Source of the DNA: Undaria pinnatifida
Taxonomy: Eukaryota > Sar > Phaeophyceae > Laminariales > Alariaceae
NCBI GenBank assembly: GCA_012845835.1
Contig: JABAKD010000017.1
Coordinates: forward strand, 2,355,001 to 2,419,000
DNA length: 64,000 nucleotides
Direction: 5' to 3'
Shown here: one piece after another, positions 46,891 to 58,580 of the stretch
Layout of the letters: each line of letters opens with the position of its first letter
How positions within the stretch are numbered: the first letter of the stretch is position 1
Notes under the pieces: model-generated
Database searches by the model: none
What the model saw: the letters and a program-made list of their open reading frames with translations, nothing else
Told to the model about the DNA's origin: nothing
Program-made: the position numbers and the translations under genes

Positions 46891-48096
46891 TCGAGCTGGA
46901 TCGAGTTGGGTCGAGTCAGGTTGAGTCGAGTCACCTGACCTAACCAGACCTGCGAAATGATTGAGGCCTCTTGACCCGACCTGACTCGTGAGAGTTTGAT
47001 ATCCTCCCGACCTCACGCGATCCGTGATGTTTAAAATCTCCTCACAAGACCTGACCCGACCCGCGACTCGACCCGATCCCTGAGATAAAACAAAACCTGA
47101 CCCGACCTGACCCACTCCGCCAGACTCCACGTGTCCCGTGAGATAAGTTCCATTTGTGGATCGAGTGAAGTTGACCGGCGAGTGTTCACCTGTCCCTAGG
47201 TTTTGACCCCGTGGGTCCGAGCCGTTGCTCGACCCTTTAAAAAAAAATTAACCATTGTTTCTGCACCCCCAGTGGCGTACTGTCTGGTTGGTAAAGACCC
47301 GACGTGCTCCGTCCCGGCATAGTAGGGATGCAAGGGTCTATGGTCATACGACTACGGCAATGCACAAACTGAGTACACCCCTACACCCCCCCCACTCCCC
47401 CCAGCGGTGTATGGCCTGGCAGTCATGGGTATGGGTGGATCTGGACATAAATATATAGACTTGGCGACGTTTACACGTTTGAATATGATACCAACGGAGC
47501 ATCGGCAGTAGAGAGGCCCGCGGGCGTGCCGGATCCTCTGGCCGGATCCGCGTGTCCAACTCACGCGGGTCAACATAGAAGGACACGCGGATCAAAGTGA
47601 CGTGACTCGAGTTGTGATCCACATCTCGTGGGGCATGACCCAACCTAACCCGTGAGAATTCGATAATATCCTGGATCCGATCTGTGGGCCAACAGAAAAG
47701 AACTCGTCGGTAACAATGGCCAGACTCGTGACGTGCCCTTCGTATCGCGGGGCATGTACCGACCTGACCCGTGAGATGTTAAACGCCTCCTGATCCGACC
47801 CCACCCGACCCGCGACCCAATATATTTGTCATTTTTAGATATGATCCGACCAGAGCAGCAAGAGTTTGCAACACCCCTTGACCCGACCCGACTCGATCGA
47901 ATCCGACCTGACCCGACCCGATCCATGAGACTTTGAAAACCTCTGACCCAACCCAACCCCTACCGACCCGTCATGGGATTGAAACTCCCCAGACGTCTCG
48001 CGGGTGAGGCCGCGGCCGGTGAACAGCCCTGGTGAATAGCCCTGGTGAATGTACAGGAGGTTGAAACATTTTGCACCATGTAAGGTCAAACCTCGC

Positions 48097-49675
48097 GGGT
48101 CGGGTCGGGTGGGGTGGGGTGGGGTAGGGTGGGGTAGGGTGGGGTAGGGTGGGGTCGGGTCGGGTCGGGTCAAGTCGGGTCGGGTCGGGTCGGGTCGGGT
48201 CGGGTCGGGTCGGGTCGGGTCGGGTCGGGTCGGGTCGGGTCGGGTCGGGTCGGGTCGGGTCGGGTCGGGTCGGGTCGGGTCGGGTCGGGTCAGGTCGGGT
48301 CGGGTCGGGTCGGGTCGGGTCGGGTCGGGTCGGGTCGGGTCGGGTCGGGTCGGGTCGGGTCGGGTCGGGTCGGGTCGGGTCGGGTCGGGTCGGGTCGGGT
48401 CGGGTCAAGTCGGGTCGGGTCGGGTCGGGTCGGGTCTGGTCGGGTCCGATCGGGTCGGGTCTGGTCGGGTCGGGTCGGGTCGGGTCGGGTCGGGTCGGGT
48501 CGGGTCGGGTCGGGTCGGGTCGGGTCGGGTCGGGTCGGGTCGAGTCGGGTCGGGTCGGGTCGGGTCGGGTCGGGTCGGGTCGGGTCGGGTCGGGTCGGGT
48601 CGGGTCGGGTCGGGTCGGGTCGGGTCGGGTCGGGTCGGGTCGGGTCGGGTCGGGTCGGGTCGGGTCGGGTCGGGTCGGGTCGGGTCGGGTCGGGTCGGGT
48701 CGGGTCGGGTCGGGTCGGGTCGGGTCGGGTCGGGTCGGGTCGGGTCGGGTCGGGTCGGGTCGGGTCGGGTCGGGTCGGGTCGGGTCGGGTCGGGTCGGGT
48801 CCGGTCGGGTCGGGTCGGTCGGGTCGGGTCGGGTCGGGTCGGGTCGGGTCGGGTCGGGTCGGGTCGGGTCGGGTCGGGTCGGGTCGGTCGGGTCGGGTCG
48901 GGTCGGGTCGGGTCGGGTCGGGTCGGGTCGGGTCGGGTCGGGTCGGGTCGGGTCGGGTCGGGTCGGGTCGGGTCGGGTCGGGTCGGGTCGGGTCGGGTCG
49001 GGTCGGGTCGGGTCGGGTCGGGTCGGGTCGGGTCGGGTCGGGTCGGGTCGGGTCGGGTCGGGTCGGGTCGGTGGTCGGGTCGGGTCGGGTCGGGTCGGGT
49101 CGGGTCGGGTCGGGTCGGGTCGGGGTCGGGTCGGGTCGGGTCGGGTCGGGTTGGGTCGGGTCGGGTCGGGGTCGGGTCGGGTCTGGTCGGGTCGGGTCGG
49201 GTCGGGTCGGGTCGGGTCGGGTCGGGTCGGGTCGGGTCGGGGTCGGGTCGGGTCGGGTCGGGTCGGGTCGGGTCGGGTCGGGTCGGGTCGGGTCGGGTCG
49301 GGTCGGGTCGGGTCGGGTCGGGTCGGGTCGGGTCGGGTCGGGTCGGGTCGGGTCGGGTCGGGTCGGGGGTCGGGTCGGGTCGGTCGGGTCGGGTCGGGTC
49401 GGGTCGGGTCGGGTCGGGTCGGGTCGGGTCGGGGTCGGGTCGGGTCGGGTCGGGTCGGGTCGGGTCGGGTCGGGTCGGGTCGGGTCGGGTCGGGTCGGAT
49501 CGGGTCGGGTCGGGTCGGATTGGATCGGGTCGGGTTGGGTCGGGTCGGGTCGTGTCGTGTCGGGTCGGGTCGAGTTAGATCGGGTCCGGTCGGGTCGGAT
49601 CGGGTCGGGTCGGGTCGGATTGGGTCGGGTCGGGTCGGGTCGGGTCAGGTCGGGTCGGGTCGAGTTGGATCGGAT
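48097..49675 (+). repeat. (GGGTC)n pentanucleotide array 2
   Basis: About 1.58 kb and more than 300 units, beginning with GGGGT variants and ending in interrupted variants (GGATTGGGTC). The equivalent site in copy 1 (about 24935-24975) holds only a few units. ORFs over 500 codons here only reflect the 15-nt period. Confidence 0.95.
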
Positions 49676-49954
49676 CTGGCCACCTGACCCGACCCGTGAA
49701 ACATGTTAGTTGCCTTGACCTGACCGACCCGATTAGTGATATTTTGAAAACCTCCTGACCTGAGCCGACTCGTCCCGCGAAAATGGAAAACCTGCCGACA
49801 GGACCCGACCAGACAGATTCCGCACGACCCGTGGGATGTGGGTCATGTCGCGGGTCAGATCACATCTTGACCCACGACAAAAAAAACACCCGTCCCGCGG
49901 GGTCAGCCCTTCAAACACAACATATACAACAAGTGTTTTACAGCAAGGTTGAGT

Positions 49955-50270
49955 ACGACCTGACGGTAATTGGCGGCGTTCTCATGTTCGAACATGACAC
50001 CAAAGGAGCATCGGCACCAGAGAGGCCCGCAGGCGTGTCGGGCCGGTGAGTCGGATCTGTGGGTCGCAACCCGCCGGTCAACAGAAAACAACTCGCGGGT
50101 CAAAGGCGTCCAATCAGCGACGTGACCCGTATCTACCCCGACCCGTGAGATTTTCAACAAGCGACGGGTGGGACTGGTATCTCACCCGACCCGTGAGATT
50201 TTGAACACCCTACCCGATCCGACCCGGGAGAGTTTGAAAGCCTCCTGACCCGACCCGCGGGTCGGGTCAT
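49955..50270. repeat. GACCC-family dispersed repeat downstream of copy 2
   Basis: Contains GGCGGCGTTCTCATGTTCGA, AAAGGAGCATCGGCA and GACCCGTGAGATTTT, matching 24385-24480 and 47455-47530. Confidence 0.65.
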
Positions 50271-50313
50271 GATCCGTGGACTCCCCCGAAATTTGCCGTC
50301 AGACCGGCATACC

Positions 50314-50433
50314 TTAGAACAATCTCTCCGCCTCTCCAGAAAAAGCGTGATCTTTGGAACGAAGCTGTTGGCGGACCTCCTTGTTGTCCATGTTCATACA
50401 CAGCATAGCAGTATTTGACTGATTCCTTTCTTT
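50314..50433 (-). CDS. Possible isolated terminal exon, unrecognised
   Basis: Minus-strand frame after a TTTCACAG acceptor: MNMDNKEVRQQLRSKDHAFS then a TAA stop at 50316-50314. Composition is protein-like, but no partner exon or family was recognised. It could be chance. Confidence 0.2.
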   Translation of the reverse strand, partial: KERNQSNTAMLCMNMDNKEVRQQLRSKDHAFSGEAERLF

Positions 50434-51550
50434 CTGTGAAACCCAGATAAAAACGACATATATACCGGGTACATTTAGGGTACACACATTAGAAAAAAAA
50501 AAGAAACGTTCGAAGCGAGATTCGAACTGCCGAGTCCTGTCGACGACGCCAAATGTGAAAGTGTGTCCCTGTCTGCGAGCGACATCATCCAATACCCGCC
50601 GTCAAAATCACCGCTGCTGTGCTGAGCATGACTTCGAAGAAGGCATTCAATCGCGCCACGCGACCAACACGTCTACGCGCTACGAGTAGTCCTAAAAGCA
50701 AATGTAATCGTCGTAGAGGTATCAGGCTAACCGGTAGTTACTCACAAACTTGAGCTCAAACCCGGCCAGAAACATTTTTGCCCATAAAAGGCATAATCCC
50801 CTGCCGTGTGACGACTCCGCTATCGTTGGAATCGCGTGTGTTTACGTTTTCAATGTTTTTCTGTGTATAATTCGGTCATGGGATTAATATTCATTGGGGT
50901 AAGCATACCACTTTTGTAAAGCCAATTCGGCTTCAAGCACAGCAGGATCTGTTCAAAGCGCGGAGCCTAAGAATAAGAGGTTGCACGCCCACCGTAGCGT
51001 GCGTGCTCGGTGCGCTCTAGGCGAAAAGGGCGTATGAGTTTCGATTTTTTATGCCTCTTTTTGGCGGTCGTTGAAAGCGCGAGGAGAGAGCGTAAGGTGG
51101 TAAAAACCTCTCGGAGCAAAAATCATCGACCGGACTGTGAGAATTCTGCACCCGATGATACTCGCGCGATGAAAACGAAGGTGTGTGAGCCGAGGAGGGA
51201 AGGGTTGACACCTGTAACCACGGCGTGTCCAGTTGACTAAAAAAGGGAATAGACCAACCCGCCGCGTGAGACGATACTCCGGTGCTTCTATGCCAGAATG
51301 TATCGCTGCTCCAGCACATTTATCAGCGAACGAGTGCAAAAATAAACATACAGGCGGGATTAGCGCGGGGAGCCCCCCTTTTCTGCGTATATCGTTGCCA
51401 TGTGACCCACTGTGCACTTAACTGGGACTCCCACAGCAGGTACATTAAACATTACAGTATGTCGTGGAATTATGGCGCAGCTCCGTCATCCATCACCCAA
51501 AGACTTCACGTAGAGGGCACGCCAATTACTACTACAATTGGGTACCCCAT
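50434..51550. other. No gene recognised
   Basis: Contains a diverged relative (about 51165-51235) of the sequence near 19820-19900 and 42290-42360. ORFs have no convincing borders. Confidence 0.4.
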
Positions 51551-51555
51551 TTAAC

Positions 51556-51750
51556 GGCCCCTCGGAACAGGCTAGTGTAACCGCTCTAATCTCAGACTGG
51601 TATCATATAAGCGTTTCACGCGGCGCGACTAAGCCAATGGTACCCGATCGAAGAGCCCCTCGGAACAGGCTATTGTAACCGCTCTTATCTCAGACTGTTA
51701 TCATATAGTCGTAGTACAGGCGTCTCACACGGCGTGCCAAGCCGATTTGA
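51556..51750 (+). repeat. ~98-bp tandem duplication
   Basis: Two units beginning GCCCCTCGGAACAGGCTA, each with TGTAACCGCTCT, ATCTCAGACTG and CACGCGGCGCG/CACACGGCGTG. Roughly 80% identical by eye. Confidence 0.75.
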
Positions 51751-52094
51751 TCGCTCTTAAAACCATTGTCTCTTTATTATGGACTCTCTTAAATCGGATA
51801 CCCCACGGTATGATAGCGTCCTTCCTTGGAAGGAAAAATCGTCCGTGTTCTATGCTGTTGACGCCGTTATGCCATCATCATCACAACCATCATCAATCAA
51901 CCATCATTATATCGCCCACGAAAGCCCGCAAAGGGGTTATTATTATCGCTACTACGTGGAAGGAGGGCCAAGCCGCCATGCATCACATATTATGCACGTA
52001 CTACGAAACAACAATACATGAACAAGGCCACTATGACGTACGACTACAGTCCCGTCAGGGTTATTACAGGGCTAGGGTCAACCTCAACCTAACA

Positions 52095-53100
52095 CCTTAC
52101 CCGAACTACAGTACGCAGGCGTACGACTACAGTCAGCATGATGATGAGGGTCAACCCCACCCCTGCACCATAACTAAATAGACGTACGGCTACGGTTGGG
52201 GTTGAGGTCAGCCTCATCCCTACACATGGCCCTAACTGAGGGCCATTCCTACTAATAACGAACGCGAAACAATCACGAATAATCCAGACAAGAAGAAAAA
52301 AAAAACTCACGATTCCTGACATTGGAAATTCTGAAAATGTCACGTTTTCAAAAACAAAAATTCACATGGTTATTTTGGTCAGGAATCCTGACATCATTTT
52401 TTCACGGAAAATGTCACTACTAAACGATTCAAAAGTTCGGATTCCTGACAAGATATCACGATTCGCGAAAGTATCACGTTATTTTGTGTCAAAAATCCTG
52501 ACATGTATTTGTGTTCTTCAGGAACGGTCCAAAGTAGATGTACGACTACAGTCAGCATTATTAGGATTCGGGTCAACCCCATCCCGACACCGTAACTCAC
52601 TAGACGTACGACGACCACAGTTTGGGCTGGGATTAACCTCATCGCTACATAAGAACTAAGGGCCTTTCCTATCAATAACGAACGCAAAACAATCACGAAC
52701 ATCCAGACAAAATCTCACGATTCCTGACATTTGGAAATGATGAAAATGTCACGTTTTCAAAAACAAAAAATCACTTTTTTCGTCAGGAATCCTGACATCA
52801 ATAAATTTTTTTTGTCAGGAATCCTGACATCAATTAATTTTTTTTTTTGGGGGGGGGGAAAGGTCGCAAACGATTCAAAAGTCCGGATTCCTGACAAAAC
52901 GGGAAAGGTCGCAAACGATTCAAAAGCCCGGATTCCTGGCAAAACATCACGATTCGCGAAAAATATCACGCCCTTGTCTTCACAAATCCAGCCGTTTTTT
53001 TTGTGTTCGTTAGGAACGGTCTTAAGTAGACGTATGACTAGAAATACGGTTAGCTTTAGGATCCACCTATCCCCAACCCAACCATGACCATAGAAACGGC
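52095..53100 (+). repeat. ~430-480-bp tandem repeat, two full units plus a partial
   Basis: Units start near GTACGACTACAGTCAGCAT (52116 and 52541) and share GAACGC(G/A)AAACAATCACGAA, CACGTTTTCAAAAACAAAA and GTCAGGAATCCTGACATCA. The last is a near-palindrome, GTCAGGAATCCTGAC. A third start appears near 53018. Confidence 0.75.
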
Positions 53101-54795
53101 ACGGTAAGGTATAATCTATCCCCCACAACTAAACAAAGCTAGATGTAGAAGCTAGTGTTAGGGTTGTGGTTGGTAAGTAATCCCACAACAGGGGTTTCGA
53201 TTTTTGGGTCAGGCGTTTCTGTCCGGTTGAGCTCCCAAGTGAGGAACTATCGGTAATCCTGATAATTTTACGAGCAAACTAACTAGTTTTAGGACGCGCG
53301 CACAGAAGCGATGGTCGGATTGCGCCAGCGAACGCCTTCGAAGCCATGGTTCGCGGGTGAGATATATTGAGCCCCTTATGTTAGGAGCTCAGAAAATTCT
53401 TAGAATCTTCCGCTGCACGCCTACCGTGGGGTTACTCTAGGCCGCTAGGGTTAGAGTTACCGGCAGCCTCACACCAAACCAAGTCCTAAGAAGACGTGGA
53501 ACTACCCTAAGTCAGGGTTAGGACTAGGGATGTAGCGCCAACCTCTCTAAACCTTACCCCAAGCAGGTAGCAGTAAACTAGAGCGCACGTGTCAACAAGG
53601 CGGTTTGCCGCATTGCGAACCCAACCAGCCGCTACAAGAAAGCGCCGGTCGGTCCCACCACGCCTTGTGACGCTGTTTACCTCACACAGCGTTAAACCTC
53701 CCCTTACCCGCCCCGCCCCCCGCTCTTAATACCGCCGCACCGCCGTCAACAAGACATCTTAACTGCTGTCGCACGACGGTCATGGTGCAAAAACCGGCTC
53801 AACAAAGTTAAAAAAAAAAGAGCCGGCAATGGGGATGGGGACGGGGAGGGGGAGGGGGGGGAGGCTGGGACTTGCCCCCCCCCCCCCCCCCCTCAACACG
53901 CAGCGGTTGGGTGGGACTTACACCCAATCACTCCCGCCCTCAAAACACACACCGAACAAGCAAAATCATAAATCACGCAAAAAAAATTTGACCCGAGTCT
54001 AGCGGCTGATCACCCACGCCGCCGCGTTGCACCACACGATACTCTGCGCCGTTGACTCGGCCGCGAACAGCGTACGAACAGCCTGTGGTCGTTTGCAGGA
54101 AGCGTGACTACCGACGTTCACGTCGCTACCCCCCCCAAGGCTCCACTCCCGACGTTCACGTCGCCACCCTCCCAAGGCTCCACCCCCTGCCCTTCCTCCC
54201 CGTTCCCATCCCCCTTCCAGCCCCCCACCCCCCCCTCCTCTTCAGGATGGTGTCCTCTTTTCCAGACGAATACCACAAAAAAAAGTGTATCGGCTTCAAT
54301 TTTTCACCATACAAACACGTTGGCAGTCCCTTACAGGCGAAATCCAGAACGCACCAACCAGCAAAAAACAAAACGACAAAACCAAAAAAACGTATCAGCC
54401 GGCACCGCACAACCGCATCAGATCGGGACGCAACACACAGCAGCAGCGGCACAGCCTATCGGTCGGTGCCCGTCAGCACACCAGGCGAGAAGGAGTTTAT
54501 ACAAGAAAGAAAGAAACACCCCGCCTCAGCTGTGGACTTCAGGGTGCCATCGACACTCATCTTTGCCAAAGCCGCGCGTGATACTACTGCTGTACGATCG
54601 CGCCTTCTACGGCGTAGTGAATACGTCCTCATTAAGGACAAAAAGTGATTTTTACGAATGGAACAGTGACGCCCCCGGCTATACAACTCCCCCAGGGACA
54701 CCCTCCCTCCCCCGCTCCCCCTCGCCACCCCCACCGCCGCCACCGCTATCAACAGATATAATGAGGGGAGTCTCTATACAATTGCTGCTACTGTG
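53100..54795. other. No gene recognised; Pro-rich low-complexity ORFs
   Basis: Includes C and G homopolymers (53850-53893) and a 37-bp tandem duplication of CCGACGTTCACGTCGC...AAGGCTCCAC (54113-54184). Plus-strand ORFs at 54052-54856 are Pro/Thr/Lys-rich. Two overlapping frames are equally open and I could not choose exons. Confidence 0.4.
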
Positions 54796-55115
54796 GCAGC
54801 GCGCAGGGCTAACTAGGTGCACAAAGGAACATGACCCAGGAAGGCCACAAATATAAAACGATCTGCAGTAGATCATACAGGTCATTCAAATCAGGAATCC
54901 ATCTCCCCCGAAGATCTAGAAAATGAACTGGGGACCTGACCTGGCCTGTCCCATAGCGGCAGCGCGCAGGGCCAAAGCGGCACACATTGGAAGAAGAGCA
55001 CAGGAAGGCCACAAAAAAAAACACCGGTCTGCAGCAGATCTCACAGATCATACAAATCTCTCAGATCATACAAATCAGGAATCTATCTTCCCCAAAGGAC
55101 CTAGATCATGCAGGG
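54795..55115 (+). repeat. ~160-bp tandem duplication with AGATCATACA motif
   Basis: Two units beginning GGCAGCGCGCAGGGC (about 54797 and 54958), each with CAGGAAGGCCACAAA, TCTGCAG(T/C)AGATC and CAAATCAGGAATC. Confidence 0.75.
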
Positions 55116-55149
55116 GGGATTTGATCTGATTCGTCCAGCGAGTGCATCA

Positions 55150-56040
55150 TCCCGACGGCTCACCACCACATGTATCATATGGATAAACTGGTGGTCCCCC
55201 AATCGTACCGGTATGTATGTGCCAGCCCACGATACCGGCATTATACCAGATTTTTGTACCGGACACCTGCACCATTGGGTATAGTACCGATACAGGCAAC
55301 ACTATAGCGGGTTCCAGTCGTGTCAGCGATATCACCGGCATTGTGCCGGCAATATGCACTACTCAACCGGCACCATAACGGCAATAAGCCCTATCCAGCC
55401 AGCACTATATTGGGCACTGTTGGATATAGTACCGATGCAGATGACAGCGAGTTTCGGTTGTGCCAGCGATGCCACCGGCACTGTACCGGCAAAAAGGCTC
55501 TACTCAACCGGCACTATATCGGCAACAAGCCCTATTCAACCGGCACAATAGGGCATTATGAGGTATAATACCCGCACAAGTAACAGAGGGTTCCAGTCGT
55601 GCAAGCGATATCACCGGCACTATACCGGAAATAGGCACTATCCAACCGGCACTATATCGGCAATAGGGACTAGTCAACCGGAACTATACCGGAAATGAGC
55701 CCTATTCAACAGGCACTATGGGGCACTATTGGGTATATTACCGATACATATAACAGCGGGTTCCAGTTGTGCCAACGACGTCGCCGGCACTGTACCGGCA
55801 ATAAGCCCTAATCAACCGGCACTATACCGGCAATAAGCGCTTCTCAGTCGGCACTGTAGGGCGCTATTGGGTATATTGCTTAAGGGTAACAGCGAGTTCC
55901 AGTCGTGCCAGCGATGTCACCGGCACTATACGGGAAATATGCACTATTCGACCGGCACTATACCGGCAATAACATGTTCGACCGGCACTATACCGGCAAC
56001 AACATGTTCAACCGGCGCTATGTAGGGAGACCCGCACTGT
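55150..56040 (+). repeat. CCGGCACTATACCGGCA tandem repeat (~130-170 bp unit)
   Basis: Five degenerate units marked by (T)TCCAGTCGTG(C)CAGCGAT near 55312, 55460, 55590, 55760 and 55897. Each has two or three CCGGCACTATACCGG palindromes plus GGCACTATTGGGTATA. The density of inverted repeats is high. Confidence 0.85.
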
Positions 56041-56960
56041 ATCTGGGACCGCAGCTGAGAGCCGAATCGTGGGACGCCGTGCGACCCGGGTTGAAGGTTC
56101 GCCCCCAACGCGCAACCCATGCTTTCGCAAGCAACAGCTCTACTCTCCGAAAGAACATCCCGAAAAAATACGTTGTAACGTGACGCCGTCACCGCTTTGC
56201 TCGCGTGACACCGTCTTAAGTGGTACCCAGTATCGCCTTAAAGTAACTCTTTCAAACTGCGAGAAAAAAAAATCAACAAAAAATCCAGGTGATTTTCTCT
56301 CAAAAACGTGGGTACAGTTTTAATAAGGTTATAAGCGACACTGCTGTACGGCGTGTTTTTCGGACGTTTCCAACGGCAGCTCCTGCCCCCCCCCCTCCCC
56401 CGCCCCCTCCCCCCCCCCCCTCCCCCTCCCCCTCGTTCAAAAACACATCCGTTTGGGATTTGCTTGCAAAAGAAAAAAACGTGCGTAGCCATAGACAGAA
56501 ATGGACAAAAAAGTCACCTATTGTCGGGAGTAACAAAAACAGACCGAATGGGTCGACACCGCGAGGTCCCACCTAAAAAAAAACAAAGCAAACATTTCAA
56601 GAGCAATCGCAGAAAAAAAAAAACACATGCGCGTTGCACGAGAGCAAGCAACCTTGAACAAAATCTCCCGCGAGCCTTCCCCCTGGTCAAGAAAAATCCT
56701 ATTTCTCTCTGTGCCTACGCCAAGAAACATGCTGTCCAGTGTTCTTTTTGTTTTGTTCTTTCAGTCCGTTTTCGTCATTGTTTGTCATTTTCAAAAGCTC
56801 ATAACTATGTCGAACTTTTCAATACTCTCTACTGTCCGCCGCGTTTCTGGGATTTTTCAGGATTTCCCTTCGTTAGACTTTTCCCGGTGTATCTCAGGAT
56901 TCCAGCTCCTCGAAAACTCCGTTTCCCTCCTGCTGGCGTACTCACACTACCCCCCTCTCT
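56040..56960. other. No gene recognised
   Basis: C-rich tract at 56389-56435 and A-rich stretches. A plus-strand ORF spans 56627-57085, but it merges into the GCAAGC repeats and has no familiar domain. Confidence 0.4.
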
Positions 56961-56964
56961 ATGT

Positions 56965-57290
56965 GTGGAACAAGCGAGCGAGCGCGCTACCCCCCTCCAG
57001 CATGGAGCAAGCGAGCTCGAGCTCATCCCCGCACGCAAAGCGAGTGACCTCAACCCCGTCCTTCCGCGAGCGAGCGAGCAAGTAAGCGAGGAAGCGAGGA
57101 AGCAAGCTAGCACACAAGCCAAACGAGCACGCAAGCAAGCCGAGCGAGCAAGCAAGCAAGCCGACCGTGCAAGCAAGCAAGCAAGCAAGCCGAGCGAGCA
57201 AGCTAACTAGTTCCAACTTGAAGCCCCCTCCCATGAGCGGAGCGAGTGAACTAGCGAGCGAGCGAGCAAGTAAGCGAGATGGCTAACGAT
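56965..57290. repeat. GCAAGCRAGCGAGC degenerate tetranucleotide-type repeat
   Basis: Runs of GCGAGCGAGC, GCAAGCAAGC and AAGCGAGGAAGC lie immediately 3' of the phosphatase stop codon, where its 3' untranslated region would be. Confidence 0.8.
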
Positions 57291-57299
57291 GAACAACAC

Positions 57300-58549
57300 T
57301 CAAAAAGGGCGGAAGTGGTGAAACTGAACGACGACCACGGTGACATTATCCGAGGTTCCCATGCGGTAAGCCAGCTCGCACATCCGCTTAGCCACCGCTT
57401 GCGAACACAATCCCTGTAGCCCATCACAGTTGAGTCCAGCCCAGTCCAACCCAATCCGTCCAACGTAAAGCAACACCAAAAACACGGGAATAAAAACAAA
57501 AGACGAACCAGTAGGCAGGCAGAGGGGGAGAGGGAGGGGCGGAGGGGGGGCGGACGGGCGAGCGGGCGAGCGAAAGCGCGGGGGCGGGAGGGAGAAGAGG
57601 GGGAAAAAGGAGCGAGGAGGTAGGCGGGGGGTTAGACGGAGACGCAAACCTCGATCTCGTCGGAAGCCCCGGCATGGAACCCCAGCGTAGAAACAGCAGC
57701 CCAAAAACAACAATCAAACCTTAAAGCCAAACCCCACGACAAGCCAAAACCAAACCAAATCAATCGAAATAAAACAAAAACAACCACACAACAAAACAAA
57801 ACCGCCTCCTGCAGGAAATTGTGGGCGTGGCTAATAGCTTCCTGCTTTTGCCCAGCACATCCCACAGCCCGTTGGACCCCCCCCCAAAAAAACAACAACT
57901 CAAAATCACACACGAAATCCCAAAAACACAACCCCAACCAAAAGCCAAACCCAAAAACCGAACACCAAACTCCACCCGAAAAAACGAAAAACAAGGCACA
58001 AAAAAATGAAACAAACCAAATCAAACAAAAAAGAAAAAAGAAAGGCAGAAACAAGGAAGTGCCTCGTCCAGGAAATTCGTGGCGTGGCCCGGCCTTCTGC
58101 TTACCCAGCCCATCCCGTAGTCTGTCGCACGCAACAGGCGAATACTAGATCAAAACCAGATACCAAGCCCCCTTAAAAATCAAAAGTCCCGGCCCCGGCC
58201 ACAAACCAATACCTGGTAAAAAACAATGAATAAATAAAAACCCAAGCCGACCCAATCCAACCCAACCCAGCCAACAACAAATAAATACACAAAAAACGCT
58301 TGCCTCATCAAGAAAGTTCTTGGCGTGGTCCACTGCCTCCTGCTTGCCCAGCACATCCCACAGACCGTCGCATGCAATGAGCAGAAACTCGTCCTCTTCC
58401 CCAATCTCGGTCTCCATGAACTCGGGCTCTGCGGTCAGCAAATCGTCGCGGAACTGTCTGGGGTGGCCTTGCGGCCACGCAAACACTGACACCTGGAAAG
58501 AGCAAGAGGGACGAATGGCAAGCACAAGTGAAAGCGTAAGTTGTTGCGG

Positions 58550-58580
<31 letters not shown>

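Larger units (their letters stand above)
25440..49930. repeat. Tandem segmental duplication, copy 2 (split by LINE/YR insertion)
   Basis: The left end, 25440-25512, matches 9690-9775 (GGGTTTTTGTTGTGCAGAAA...). The unit resumes at about 33098 with GTGGCACGATTCGCATGAAA, equivalent to 9789 in copy 1. Between them lies a post-duplication LINE with a nested YR retroelement. The copy continues to about 49930. It is longer than copy 1 mainly because of the (GGGTC)n arrays, and lacks three insertions present in copy 1. Confidence 0.88.

Noticed and set aside
46264-49675. CRISPR-like array
   Set aside because: The repeats are contiguous 5-mers without unique spacers, in a eukaryotic context with introns.
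46157-49687. Very long ORFs on both strands encoding GRVGS or DPTRP repeats (up to ~510 codons)
   Set aside because: They arise because the 5-bp unit GGGTC lacks stop codons in these frames; no non-repeat domain or exon signals.
50500-50590. TTCGAATC box followed by T-run on the minus strand, suggestive of a Pol III gene
   Set aside because: The T stem does not pair and no A box was found.
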